Of a stretch of 64,000 nucleotides of DNA, positions 35,927 through 46,429 are shown piece after piece. Numbering within the stretch: position 1 is the first letter of the stretch; every line of letters begins with the position of its first letter. The translations under genes were made by a program, and so were the position numbers. The DNA is from Bryoerythrophyllum caledonicum (Eukaryota; Streptophyta; Bryopsida; Pottiales; Pottiaceae). Location of the stretch: assembly GCA_963971425.1 (NCBI GenBank), contig OZ020524.1, positions 19,645,022 to 19,709,021 of the forward strand, given 5' to 3'. Under the pieces are notes generated by a model. That model ran no database searches and was not told the origin of the DNA. It worked only from the letters and a program-made list of their open reading frames with translations.

Positions 35927-37471
35927 ATGACAGAGAGCACAAAGAGGACCCTGAACATGGACATGGAGGTAGAATCACCTGAACAGAGCCCCATCAAAGC
36001 CCAAAGCTCAAAGGCAACCAGGAGAAGAGGAGAAGTAACCAGCACCAGCAAGAAGAGCAAAGCATCCACAAAGGAAAAAGGTAAGTCTATACAAATGCCT
36101 GAACTAACCAAGTTCAAATTTTGGTTGGGGTTTCAGGCAATGGAGGCTTTGGCAGTGGAGAACGGAGATGAAGAGCTCTATAATGGCGAAACGACACTGG
36201 ACATGATGGCTAGAGGCATGAAGAAGGAAGAAGCGGAAGAGGTATGTAATGCAAGAGTAGCATTTCCTAGAATCCCACAAAACCTTTACCCCATGACTAG
36301 AAAAGGGATAGATGGACAACACTACAACTTAACACAAATTCCTTTTGATATCAAAACCCAAGAGAGTTCTGGCTTGTCATTTAGCTACCATGTGGCTATC
36401 CACTTTGAGCTCCACAAAAACCCAATCATGCATGATGAAGTTAAGAAGATGACCGTTGCTAGACTTAAAAAGATGGATATTGCTCTGGGAAAAAACATGG
36501 TGGACCCTCTTGTCATCCAATGCTTGAGTATTAAACATGGAGGGACTAAAGGAGTATGGGCTGGAAACCTTAAAATGCATCTACTCAAAGCCGAATTGGA
36601 TGGTTTGATGCTCATAAAAGGCATTAGACCATTTATCCTTGACATTGATGATGAACTTGTTGTTGGCAAAGTATGCAAATCCTACCTTGGGATTGCAAAA
36701 GGTACTAACCTTTCCGTGAAGGTCAAAAGTGATAGTCTAATGGATTTCTCAGCCCAAACTCTCTTCAAGGAAATCCTTGAGAGTATCTTTCATCGGGGGC
36801 ATGACTATGAAGTCTACGGCGTGCAAAAGGGCCATGGCGATGCCCACGCATTTATTATCTCTACAACCCCTCTTCAAACAAAGAAGATACTCGCACATCA
36901 CATCACCGTGGGTGACGAGGTGATACAAGCAAGACAAGTGGGAGAGACCAAAGGGTCTAATGGTGTGGTGGAATCCAAAGCAAGGAAAGAAGCTCTAACC
37001 CTTACTCTTTCACCTCTTCCTATCCATCTTGATGTTATGCACACTTCACATGAAATCTACAAAATAATGGGAGGAGCCAATGTGAGGAATATTTATTTTC
37101 ACATAGAAGAGGCTAATTATCACAATGGAAATGCAAATGTACTTTGTGCTAACCCTATCGTATATAGGACTTTTGTGCACAAAACCTTTGTCATGAATGG
37201 TAACTATGTAGACTTTGCTCCACACCGGCGGAGTCTAGAAGGAGTCAACCGCCCCACCGAAGAACAAGTCAAAAGTTTTGGCTTTGATGATATTAACATG
37301 GCAATTGTCAATACCATCTCCACCTTCAAGATGCAAGACAAGAACAAAACTCTCACCAAAAAAGACATGGTGGAGATTTTGGAGGAGATCAACAAGAAGA
37401 TTAGGAGAGAAACTAGGGAGTACACCAACAAAATGCACAACAAGCTCAAGGGAGAAATGGAGAACCTCTAA
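35927..37471 (+). CDS. LINE ORF1 protein, candidate nucleic-acid-binding, no known domain
   Basis: ATG at 35927 is the first Met of a frame that is open from 35648; 514 residues. The N-terminus is Lys/Arg/Ser-rich (KATRRRGEVTSTSKKSKAST), suited to RNA binding or nuclear entry. The middle is globular (KFWLGFQAMEAL, IPFDIKT, KNMVDPLVIQCL). Two stretches (HAFIISTTPLQTKKILAHHI and VRNIYFHIEEANY) have alternating strand/helix character that could be divergent RRM folds, but no RNP motif or CCHC knuckle is seen. The C-terminus (DMVEILEEINKKIRRETREY) is probably coiled coil. LINE ORF1 proteins normally package the RNA; that role is inferred from position only. The base composition is balanced, unlike the A/C-rich ORF2. 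Confidence 0.6.
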   Translation: MTESTKRTLNMDMEVESPEQSPIKAQSSKATRRRGEVTSTSKKSKASTKEKGKSIQMPELTKFKFWLGFQAMEALAVENGDEELYNGETTLDMMARGMKKEEAEEVCNARVAFPRIPQNLYPMTRKGIDGQHYNLTQIPFDIKTQESSGLSFSYHVAIHFELHKNPIMHDEVKKMTVARLKKMDIALGKNMVDPLVIQCLSIKHGGTKGVWAGNLKMHLLKAELDGLMLIKGIRPFILDIDDELVVGKVCKSYLGIAKGTNLSVKVKSDSLMDFSAQTLFKEILESIFHRGHDYEVYGVQKGHGDAHAFIISTTPLQTKKILAHHITVGDEVIQARQVGETKGSNGVVESKARKEALTLTLSPLPIHLDVMHTSHEIYKIMGGANVRNIYFHIEEANYHNGNANVLCANPIVYRTFVHKTFVMNGNYVDFAPHRRSLEGVNRPTEEQVKSFGFDDINMAIVNTISTFKMQDKNKTLTKKDMVEILEEINKKIRRETREYTNKMHNKLKGEMENL

Positions 37472-37734
37472 GATGCTCTACTTGGGGTACTCAAAAGCAT
37501 GTCCGCCATTACGGGGAAGAAGAACTTATCTCTTGAAGACAAAGAACCGCCAAACATGTAGAAATACAAGACCACAAGGCAACTATTTACTTTAAGACAT
37601 TATACTATATACATAGTATATAAGATAGAATAGCCTACTCTACACTTAGTAGAATACTAGTAGAAAACTCGCACAAAAACAAATGTATTAGACAATATAC
37701 TAAATACAACTATTATACAAAAACCAAAAACTAT

Positions 37735-40700
37735 ATGTCGTATTTTATCCAAAACAGTTTCTATACAAAAACAAAATACTTTACAATATACTATACTCAA
37801 TACAAAAACCTCAAAAAATACAAAAACTATACGATACAGTATATCCAAAACAAATATTACACCCAAATACACACATGGAATACAAAAGCAAAAATTCAAT
37901 ACACAAAACTCCAAAAACAACCAAAAAACACATATGTATCAACACAAAAAACCCACATACATAAAACCCGATTATATACAAAAGCAGACACAAATACAAA
38001 AATACAAATACAAGAAAAAGAACAAATACACCCTTACACAAATAACCACACAAATACAAAAACAAAAAACCCAAAAACCACCGCCCAGATATACAAATAC
38101 AATACATACAAAACCTACAAAAATTTATGTAAAAAATATATATACACACACACAAACACATTGACACACAAAACTACCACCCACACAACTAACTACATAA
38201 ATATGGAAAAAAACACTAAAACACAAACACACAATAAAAACAAAATAATTAAAACTCCAAAAAATACGCACAAAGCAAAGAACCAAAAACAACACATTAA
38301 ACCTATACACTATAAAACCCTAATACTACTAAGCGGAGACATAGAAACCAATCCAGGGCCTATGCCAAATGTGTTAAAAAGACACCCCTCAACACACAAG
38401 AAAAATGCCAAACTATACTTTATACCAAATACCATAAAACTACAACCGGAATACAAACATATCGCTCAAACATTTGCACCTCTTTTAAAAACCACACATA
38501 TATTACATCAACTATACAACACTACACACTCAAATATTGCCCTATACATACGACAAAAAAATATATATCCATTAACACACATTTTTTATGCCCTAATAAC
38601 TACGACCCACCCAAACATAGACGAATGTAACAATCTTTTAAATCCACAAAACCTAAATATTATTACATGGACTAACACACTACTACGGACCTTATCAAAC
38701 TTACAAAATCCACCCGAAAGACATATACATAACCCCCACCCATATACAAAATTTCTTGAAGAAAATCAAAGTATTATAAATCACGGGAACTCAATACATA
38801 CAGAATTATACAAATTTCTACATAGTCAAACCATTCCTCCTTCTAGTGACATAATAAAACAAAAATTTCCTTACCTTCCTAACAATCTAATTAATGAGTC
38901 ACTAAAATGCTTTGACCCCATACCGGAATATACACACCCACCCCCCCACCCTTCTACCTTCCACCACAAAACCAAAACATTAGTACAAACAACGAAAATA
39001 CAAATATAATTACATGGAATGCTTCATCTCTAAACACCGCTCTCCCTAGCCTACAAGCTTTAATCACACAGACAGACATACCACCGGCCCTTATAACTAT
39101 ACAAGAAACAAAATTATCCGCCACAAAATCTACAAAATACATACAAAACATATTCCAAGACTACAAACTAATTTTTAATAACACACATGCACTAACAAGA
39201 TGCATCCAACAACGTAGACCATACACACCAGGCCGCGGTGGCCTTCTCACACTAATACACAAAAAATACGCTTTCCCGGGCAACATCAAAAAAATCCCTA
39301 CCCCAAAGGACATATCTCCCTACCTCCAAATAATTAGAATTGCTAATCAACGACTACAATCATGGCTGATCTTTCACATGTATATGCCATCTCACCCCGA
39401 AGATATTAGATTTATTAGGGACATACAAAACACTATTACATCTCAAATAAATAATTACCCCAATCACACTTATATGCTATGTGGAGACTTCAACAGAGAC
39501 ATAGCATTAATTGGTAGACAAAATGGAAATCATAACACCCCGCCTGAGACCACAGATTACCAATGGCGCCACTTCACAGAAAACCTAAACTTCACCTACA
39601 TAAATACTGATACACAATACTCTAGACAAGGCGGCTATAACTATAATGATTGGAGCCTAATAGACGGCTTCTATATAATAACAAACAATAATACACAATA
39701 CACTTCTACAACAAATAAAGACATTATTCTTAACTCGGACCACTCACCTATACAACTTCACATACCAAATAACATATTAATTAGCCGTACCCCTATAAAT
39801 ACAAACAATGACACCATACGCATACTCAACCCCATCCCAAAAGACAATTTAGAAAAATTCAACACAAAGTTCTTTGAAGAAAACTCAATACAAATTGACT
39901 CTCTCATAAACTCTCTTAAAAATAATAATCAACTCTCTCAAACACAATGGCATGAAACATGCCACATGTTAGATATACTTATCAATAAAATCTCCGACAC
40001 AGTTGAACAAACTTGTAAAGCCCAACCAATACCACAAATGACAATCCGTACATCACAACAAGGGGGTTATCTACCCCGCAAACTTTCCAAAACATGGAAA
40101 CAACACCTAACTACTTACCATGTAATAAGAAAAACAATTAGAATTGTAAAAAATAACCCTCAATGGCGTAACCACCCCATACACAACGAACTACTAACTA
40201 TACAATACACCCAAATCCCTACTCCGCCGCCTCCGGACCTTCCCCACAATACATGGATAAAAGATATCGCAATAATTACAAAAAATGCCAACATACAAGC
40301 CCGGAAAATAATCACAAAATACACAAAAGAAAACATTAAAAAAGCCATCTCAAAATACAGACAACTATACGAAATCAGCCCCAAAGAAATTAACAAAAAA
40401 GTCTTTAAAAACCTCGAATCCCCACCAATGGATTGTATCAAAGATCAATATAATAATACTCTAACTAGCCCCGAAGACATTGCGAATGAAATATTTAACC
40501 AACAAACAAAAACCAATAGACCAACAGTACTAACATGTAATTACCAGCCACAACATACAATAGAATGCACATGTGCAATACGCCAATACCCTTGGCACGA
40601 CCTAGACGGATATACCCTTGACAAACGGGGCGAACCAGAAATTCCACTTCATAAATACCTCAACAGAGCCACATACGACACATGCCTTCAAAATCTTGGA

Positions 40701-43700
40701 AATAATAAAGCCCCGGGCCCAGACCGTATACCAAACTCAATACTAAAAAACATGCCTCCAAGATTTCACAAGCTATTATTTCTGTTCTTCTCCCACTGCT
40801 ATAAACAAAAACAGATACCAAACTCATGGAAATTAAGTACAACAATTCTACTATACAAAAAAGGCGACCCGTCCATACTACCCAACCATAGACCAATTGC
40901 ACTAGCTTACACAATATACAAACTCTTTACCAGTACACTCACCTCCATACTATCCTCATACGGCGAAAAATTCAAAATCCTACATGATAGTCAAGAAGGA
41001 TTTCGAGCAGAGAGAAGTACCGCACGACAAATACAAACTATAATAGCCGCACTAGAAGACGCAAAGTTTACTAACCAAGATATATACATACTATACGTGG
41101 ACTTCAAAAATGCCTTTGGCTCAATTGACCATGCCCGACTTCTAGCAATAATGATGGACCTTGGTTATCCAAAAGATGCAACTACACTTGTTGGAAACAT
41201 CTATTCTAAATCATCTACATGTTATACCGGTGAACACTTTGGGAAAACAAAACCTATACCCATCCAAAGAGGAACTATACAAGGGGATACCCTCAGCCCA
41301 TACCTATTCATCATATTTCTAGAACCACTACTCAGATGGCTAGAAAGAGGAAATTACGGATATACTTTTGGTACATCACAGGTCATAATAAACTCTGCCG
41401 CATACGCGGATGACCTAGCCACCATAACTAACAAAATCAAATCAATCCAAATACAACTAAACAAAATTGATAGGTATTGTAAATGGGCCGGTATGGACGT
41501 AGGTGTCCCAAAATGTGCCGCTACCGGTTGCCCAAACAAATCCAAATTGAATCCTATCACTTTCAAAGCCCTAATACAAGCCTCGAACATCAATTACCGC
41601 AATCAACCGATCCCCATACTACACCAAAATGAACCATACATATACTTAGGCACAAACCTTGTTCCCTCACTAAAATGGAAAATCCAAATCCACACCACAA
41701 CGACAAAACTCATCAAACAATGCAAAGAACTAACAACATGCCCAGCCACCATGAAACAAAAAATAAAAATGGTTGATACCGTACTACGCCCAAGTGTGGC
41801 ATACAGTTTCTACGGTGTACCATACTCTATGCCAGCTATCAAAAAACTTGATAAAAAAATAGTAGCTATACAAAAAACCATATGCGGATTACCAAAATGT
41901 ATGTCAAACGCAATAACCCAACTACCACATAACCTATTTGGACTTGAAGCTTTCTCCCTCAAAAACGCATACCTCCGATGTATAGGCGAACAACTGCAAA
42001 ATGCTATAAACGATAAAGGAAGACTTGGGAAAATATATAATGGATTAACTCACTATGTCCTTGCTCAATATGGTGGTGCTGAAAACATACCGAGAATTAA
42101 AAAAAGTGACTGCATAAGATCACCAATAACACGAACATTCTTCTTATTAAAACGTATAGCTAAAGCCCACCTTAAAAGTACGCTCCCCAACTTCCTCACT
42201 AATCCTACAACACTAGAAATACTATGGCGCCAAGAAACATTAAATCATAACACACTCAATGCCCAACTCTCCCAAAAGCTTCTACAAAACTCCTCTCAAA
42301 AAATATTTTTGAACTAAATCAAATTACCTTACCTAACGGTACACACATCATGAACAATGAGGACTTCAAAACCTACCACTTCACCCCATCTAAACTAATA
42401 AAGAGTGCCCTAAGTGTTGCTAAACAACTATTTTGCCACATAACGTGCCCCACTATATGTCATACTCCTTGCAACATACACCCATACTCTCATACACTTA
42501 AAGATCCATTCATCACCCTCAACAATAACATCATTCCAAGAAATATTCTCACACCAACCAATCCCCCTAACCCTCCACATACATACCACCCCCGCCCCCC
42601 AACATACATCCCCAAAAACCCTACCACATACCCCATTAATAATATCATAAACCATAAACATATCCAACACACAGACACAAATAACATACAAAATACCTAC
42701 ACAAAATATCTATGCCAATGGCAACACAATGATAATACATACAATAAATGGCTCCCCCAAAGAGACCTTTTTCCACGGCATGACACCAATACCTCCACAC
42801 ATAACACTGAAAAATTAAAACAATACTACCAAAAGATCCAAAACAAAATATACTCAGATATCATCCTTGCCCACCATCCACAAGAACAATCCTCAGACTC
42901 AAGGTCCGTAACGCCACCCATAATTATCCCACTCCTAAACATCTACACAACAGAATGCAACCCCGAAAATGATATCCTTACATCCTCAAACACAATTCAA
43001 ATAGATAACAATCAAGCACATCTATACGAAGAAAACGGCCGACATTTACACACCATACCCATTACCCGGCTCCAATGGCTATGGAACCAATATCATACAA
43101 AATTACAAACCCCTACAAACATTGAACCAACAACCCAACCCTTTGAAACCGAACTAATATGGCTTTACCAAAGATATAAATATCGAATACCAAAAACTGA
43201 CCCCCTCAAAAATGCGCAATACACAATACCCACCCCCATTTTAGACTCACTAATATCATCCTTTAACATCGAACACTCATACTTTTCCTCCCCGATCACA
43301 TGTCCTACCAAACTAAATAAATTCTACTCACCGTACGAAAGAGACAAAATATTTGGATCCCTAGGCAAGGCCTTTGAACACAAATGGATCGGAAATGGAA
43401 TAGCTCACCCCCACAACGAGAAAGACATAGAACAAGCCATACATTGGGCTAGACTTGCCGCCAAACACGATCCAAATAACACAAAAACAATCATCGTCAC
43501 ACCGAACAATAATTGGTACCAAAACAACAACCAACATTCAAACCCATTCCCAGATTCCCACATCATTGCATTATTCGAAGCAGACACAATACCATACGAA
43601 GAACCTAATATCCCACCCGAGCTAAAAAAACCCCGAATAGAGCCATCTACATTACAAATACTATGCGTCCATCATCAAAATCAAAACCTGGGCTCCCTAG

Positions 43701-45380
43701 AACAACTTGCGGAACTTACCTCCATAACAGACAATCTAGACATACAACGACCATACACAAAACCGGCCCCACCAACACCCATACAAACCCCCGTAAACAA
43801 AAGTAAAAAATGGTCAAAATTAAACTATGACAACAACACATTAAACTACTCCGTCATACCTCCCCTCTCCCAGACTACCCAACTCATACCACACCAAAAT
43901 TTAACCCCGCATACGGTTATTACACCGACGGCTCCTTTAAACCACCGGAACAAATTAGCCCGGGCTCTTGGCGAAGAGAAAAAACTGGCTATGGCATATA
44001 TAATTCTACCAAAGAAATTAAACTAGCCAAAAGACTCCATGGACTACAAAATATCCTCAGAGCAGAACTCATGGCCATTCACAAAACACTACAAATCATC
44101 ACAACAAAATACAAAAATGAACCTGCACATATATTCACCGATTGTATAAATGCACTCTACCTACTAAACACTCAAATAACACACCCAACCCTTCACAACA
44201 GTCATCCCGACCAAACCATACTAACATCAATGGTACAAATGTTACAAAAACGTACACAAATCACAACCCTTCACAAAGTCAGAGCCCATGCCAACATTGA
44301 TGGCAACGAACAAGCAGACAAACTTGCAAAAGAAGGCCAAGAAAAAACACACAAAAACGCCAAAGACCCTCACGAACATGCTCATGCCACCCCATACTAC
44401 TTTCAAAAGAAAGATTGGCCTTCCAAAGAAGATACCCCCGACAAAGGCCCAATTAGATTTCTGGGCAAATATCTCAAAAAACAAGACCTCTACAACAACC
44501 TGGATACAATCTCAGTAAATATTCCTAACATAGAAAAATGGACTAACAATAACGACATAGACAATGAACTCTCTACAAACTTTTGGAAAAATCCCATCAT
44601 CTCAGACTCACAAATAACGTGCCTCATCAAATTCCGTACGGGTCAGTACATGGGAAACGCTCGAAAACAACTCTTCTTTGGAATAGAAAGATTCCCATCC
44701 ATAACATGCCCCATATGCCCCTCAACGGACCCCGACACATGGCTTCATGTGCTACTCAAATGCCAAAACCACCACATACACTCTCTAATTGTTAAAAGAC
44801 ATAACAAAGCGGTATGGGAAGTCCGAAAACTAATCACCTCCTACAATAAATCGAGATGTTTTATACTTATGAACGCCGGCACTTTTAATAGCAATCCACA
44901 AGAAAACACGGTCCCTCCATGGCTACTTCCATGCTCATGTATGACCCAAAGATGTCATTGCAATGCTAGGCTCAAACCGGACATTCTTTGTGTCAAAGGT
45001 TTACCATACAACGACCCACCACCCGAGAACATCAACCAAGACTACACCATTCAATTCATCGAATTTACATATTGCAACGATAGATTCTCCCGGAAACAAT
45101 ACAAAACAAAATAGATAAATACCAACCCCTCATAGACGACATCATTGCCCTCGGCTGGAATGTGGACCCCCTTATTGTTATCACATCCGGCGCTCGTGCC
45201 ACCACCTTTATCCCATCTATGAAAACTCTCGAAGATACCTTCAAGATACCCATTGATACAATTAAAACTACCTTTAAAAATATCAACACCATCGCTATTC
45301 AACATGCCATGTCTATTTTACTGCATAAACGCAAAATCGAAAACAACCAAGTCCTCCCTAATAGGCAAGACCCCCCTTAG
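37735..45380 (+). CDS. LINE ORF2: 2A - APE endonuclease - RT - RNase H - finger, four frame breaks
   Basis: The frame starts at ATG 37735 (or a later Met near 38203) and ends at 45380. It is broken by apparent 1-bp losses near 38945, 42300, 43865 and 45085. The 2A motif is at 38311-38361. The endonuclease (about 38970-39750) has NIITWNASS, IQETK, MLCGDFNRD, SLIDGFY and NSDHSPI. The RT (about 40680-41560) has NKAPGPDRIP, NHRPIAL, EGFRAERST, LYVDFKNAFGSIDH, RGTIQGDTLSP and YADD (41403-41414). RNase H (43906-44350) keeps its acidic residues: YYTDGS, RAELMAIH, IFTDCINAL and NIDGNEQADKLAK. The C-terminal finger is CPICPSTDPDTWLHVLLKC then HHIH. The RT-RNase H spacer of about 770 residues is unusually long and rich in Asn, His, Thr and Pro. 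It would nick target DNA and copy the LINE RNA in place. All catalytic motifs survive, so the copy is young. Confidence 0.88.
38311..38361 (+). other. 2A-type ribosome-skipping motif in ORF2
   Basis: The translation reads YKTLILLSGDIETNPGP. It matches the 2A core D-x-E-x-N-P-G-P, preceded by the usual Gly and a hydrophobic LLL-like run. In known 2A sequences the ribosome fails to join the final Gly to Pro, releasing the upstream peptide. Here that would separate a 208-residue leader (or about 53 residues if Met near 38203 is used) from the endonuclease/RT protein. The final Pro is residue 209 counted from 37735. Skipping is inferred from the motif alone. Confidence 0.85.
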
Positions 45381-45632
45381 GAACTTTGTCACTCTGTCTC
45401 TTCCTGATTGGCTGCCTGTTTGGTTTTGCTTTTTGTTGTTTAGTTAGTTTGGTCGTGGTTGATCGTTGTTGGTTGGTTTCTGGCTACTCGTTACATAGTG
45501 TCTACCCTCGAAAGGGGGAAGTAATTCCAGTTCGCTAATTCCTTGTCCGGTGGGCATGGTCTTAGCAATGGAACGAACAGACGCTTTATTCACGCCGGTT
45601 CCCTTCGGATACCGGCGTTCTTCTTCTTCTTC
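45381..45632 (+). other. LINE 3' UTR with terminal hairpin and TTC tail
   Basis: The last 140 bp are strongly conserved with 23680-23819 in the truncated copy. A hairpin lies at 45593-45617: CGCCGG pairs with CCGGCG, with an inner CC/GG above a TTC loop. In the other copy the inner stem differs but still pairs (CCTCC..GGAG). A run of TTC repeats (45618-45632) replaces poly(A). In stringent-type LINEs such a 3' stem is what the RT recognises; that role here is inferred. Confidence 0.75.
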
Positions 45633-45654
45633 TAAAAATGGGTGGTTTTTTTTT
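45633..45654. repeat. LINE target site duplication, right
   Basis: Partner of 33446-33469 (TAAAAATGGGTG then a T run). Confidence 0.8.
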
Positions 45655-46163
45655 ACTTGTGCACAATTAGTGTAGCTGTATAAGCATGCCGCAGTGAATA
45701 AAATCACTACTAGTATATGAAAAAGCTTGCCGCAACTAACACTAATTGTGAACAAGTTCGCAAATAGTGTAGTAGGGTAATTACACTATTTGTGTGACTA
45801 CACTAAATGCAATGTTTAGTGTAGTAGGTAAACTACCTATAAAACCATTTTGATAAATTATTAGGCTACAAAACTTTGCAAACATGTAATCAGTTTATAA
45901 AACCATATTTTATAAACTGTTTTATAACTAATTGCCACTAATATGGTCCTTAAAAAACTTTGCAGACATATAATCAATTTATAAAAGAACCCAAGTTCCA
46001 AATTTGGTAGGTAGGGGACAATTTTTATGCCTTTGGTGCATTTAAAACGATTGCGGACTTAATTTTAATTTTTTTTCTTCTCTTGGAATGCAAAAACGCC
46101 AAACTTTTTGTCCCCCTCCTGTATTGTGGTAGAGTATGGAGCGAGTTCTAGGATCTCCTTATT

Positions 46164-46416
46164 GACCCTGGTCGAGCGTTGCACCAAACCTCAGCCTCGA
46201 GTGGGTCCATTTTTCTGTCCCTGCCCGTTTCAGATTCTAGAGCCTTTTTTGAAAAAAAAAGTGGCCTAGTTTGTAGCCTGCGGCCCCAATTTACCCATGG
46301 TGACCTACCTATCGACCAAATAGGGCCCCCTCCAACATAAAAATAGGGGCCGGTTTTGTCCCTACCCTCGCCCACCCTTCCAAACCTGAGGGTTGGTGCA
46401 ACGCTGGACCGGGGTA
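46164..46416. mobile_element. Short MITE with about 30-bp inverted ends
   Basis: The left end reads ACCCTGGTCGAGCGTTGCAC; the inverted right end reads ACCCCGGTCCAGCGTTGCAC. Both continue CAA-CCTCAG. About 250 bp, non-coding, with sequence similar to 27010-27160 inside. It lies just right of Tc1 element 2. Confidence 0.6.
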
Positions 46417-46429
46417 TTTAGGCAAATCC

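Larger units (their letters stand above)
33470..45632 (+). mobile_element. Full-length 12.2-kb non-LTR retrotransposon with 2A motif
   Basis: Bounded by target duplications 33446-33469 and 45633-45654. The order is: 5' leader 33470-34068; repeat-containing ORF 34069-35505; ORF1 35927-37471; ORF2 region 37735-45380 with AP-endonuclease, reverse transcriptase, RNase H and zinc-finger-like C-terminus; 252-bp 3' UTR; terminal hairpin; TTC tail. There is no poly(A) tail. APE plus RT plus RNase H recalls the I/LOA/Tad group of clades, but I cannot place it without a tree. At 12.2 kb it is well above the usual 4-8 kb of LINEs. A second, truncated copy lies at 21784-23819. Confidence 0.9.
33306..45824. 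mobile_element. TIR element, CTACACTAAA family, copy B, split by a LINE
   Basis: The left end CTACACTAAACATCGCATTT and the inverted right end CTACACTAAACATTGCATTT match over about 27 bp. TA lies on each side (33304-33305 and 45825-45826). Each terminus is itself a small hairpin (ACTAAA..TTTAGT). Without the LINE the element is only about 0.36 kb, so it is a MITE. It sits in the non-coding part of Tc1 element 2. Confidence 0.72.
31256..46121 (+). mobile_element. Tc1 element 2, interrupted by nested insertions
   Basis: The left end CAGTAGGAGGACAAAAAG and the inverted right end CAGGAGGGGGACAAAAAG begin inverted repeats of about 145 bp, including GTTTGGCGTTTTT and GGTGCATTT-type blocks. TA flanks both ends (31254-31255, 46122-46123). 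Without the nested DNA (33306-45824) the element is about 2.35 kb. It encodes its own transposase at 31975-32975. TIRs this long differ from the roughly 27-bp TIRs of element 1, so these are two separate Tc1 lineages. Confidence 0.88.

Noticed and set aside
37735-38310. A functional domain in the LINE ORF2 leader
   Set aside because: The stretch is Thr/Lys/Asn/Tyr-rich low complexity from A/C-rich DNA; only the 2A motif at its end is recognisable.
38941-38947. Programmed -1 frameshifting between the 2A part and the endonuclease part of ORF2
   Set aside because: A C7 run is present, but three more breaks in the same direction occur later, so single-base loss or sequencing error is simpler.
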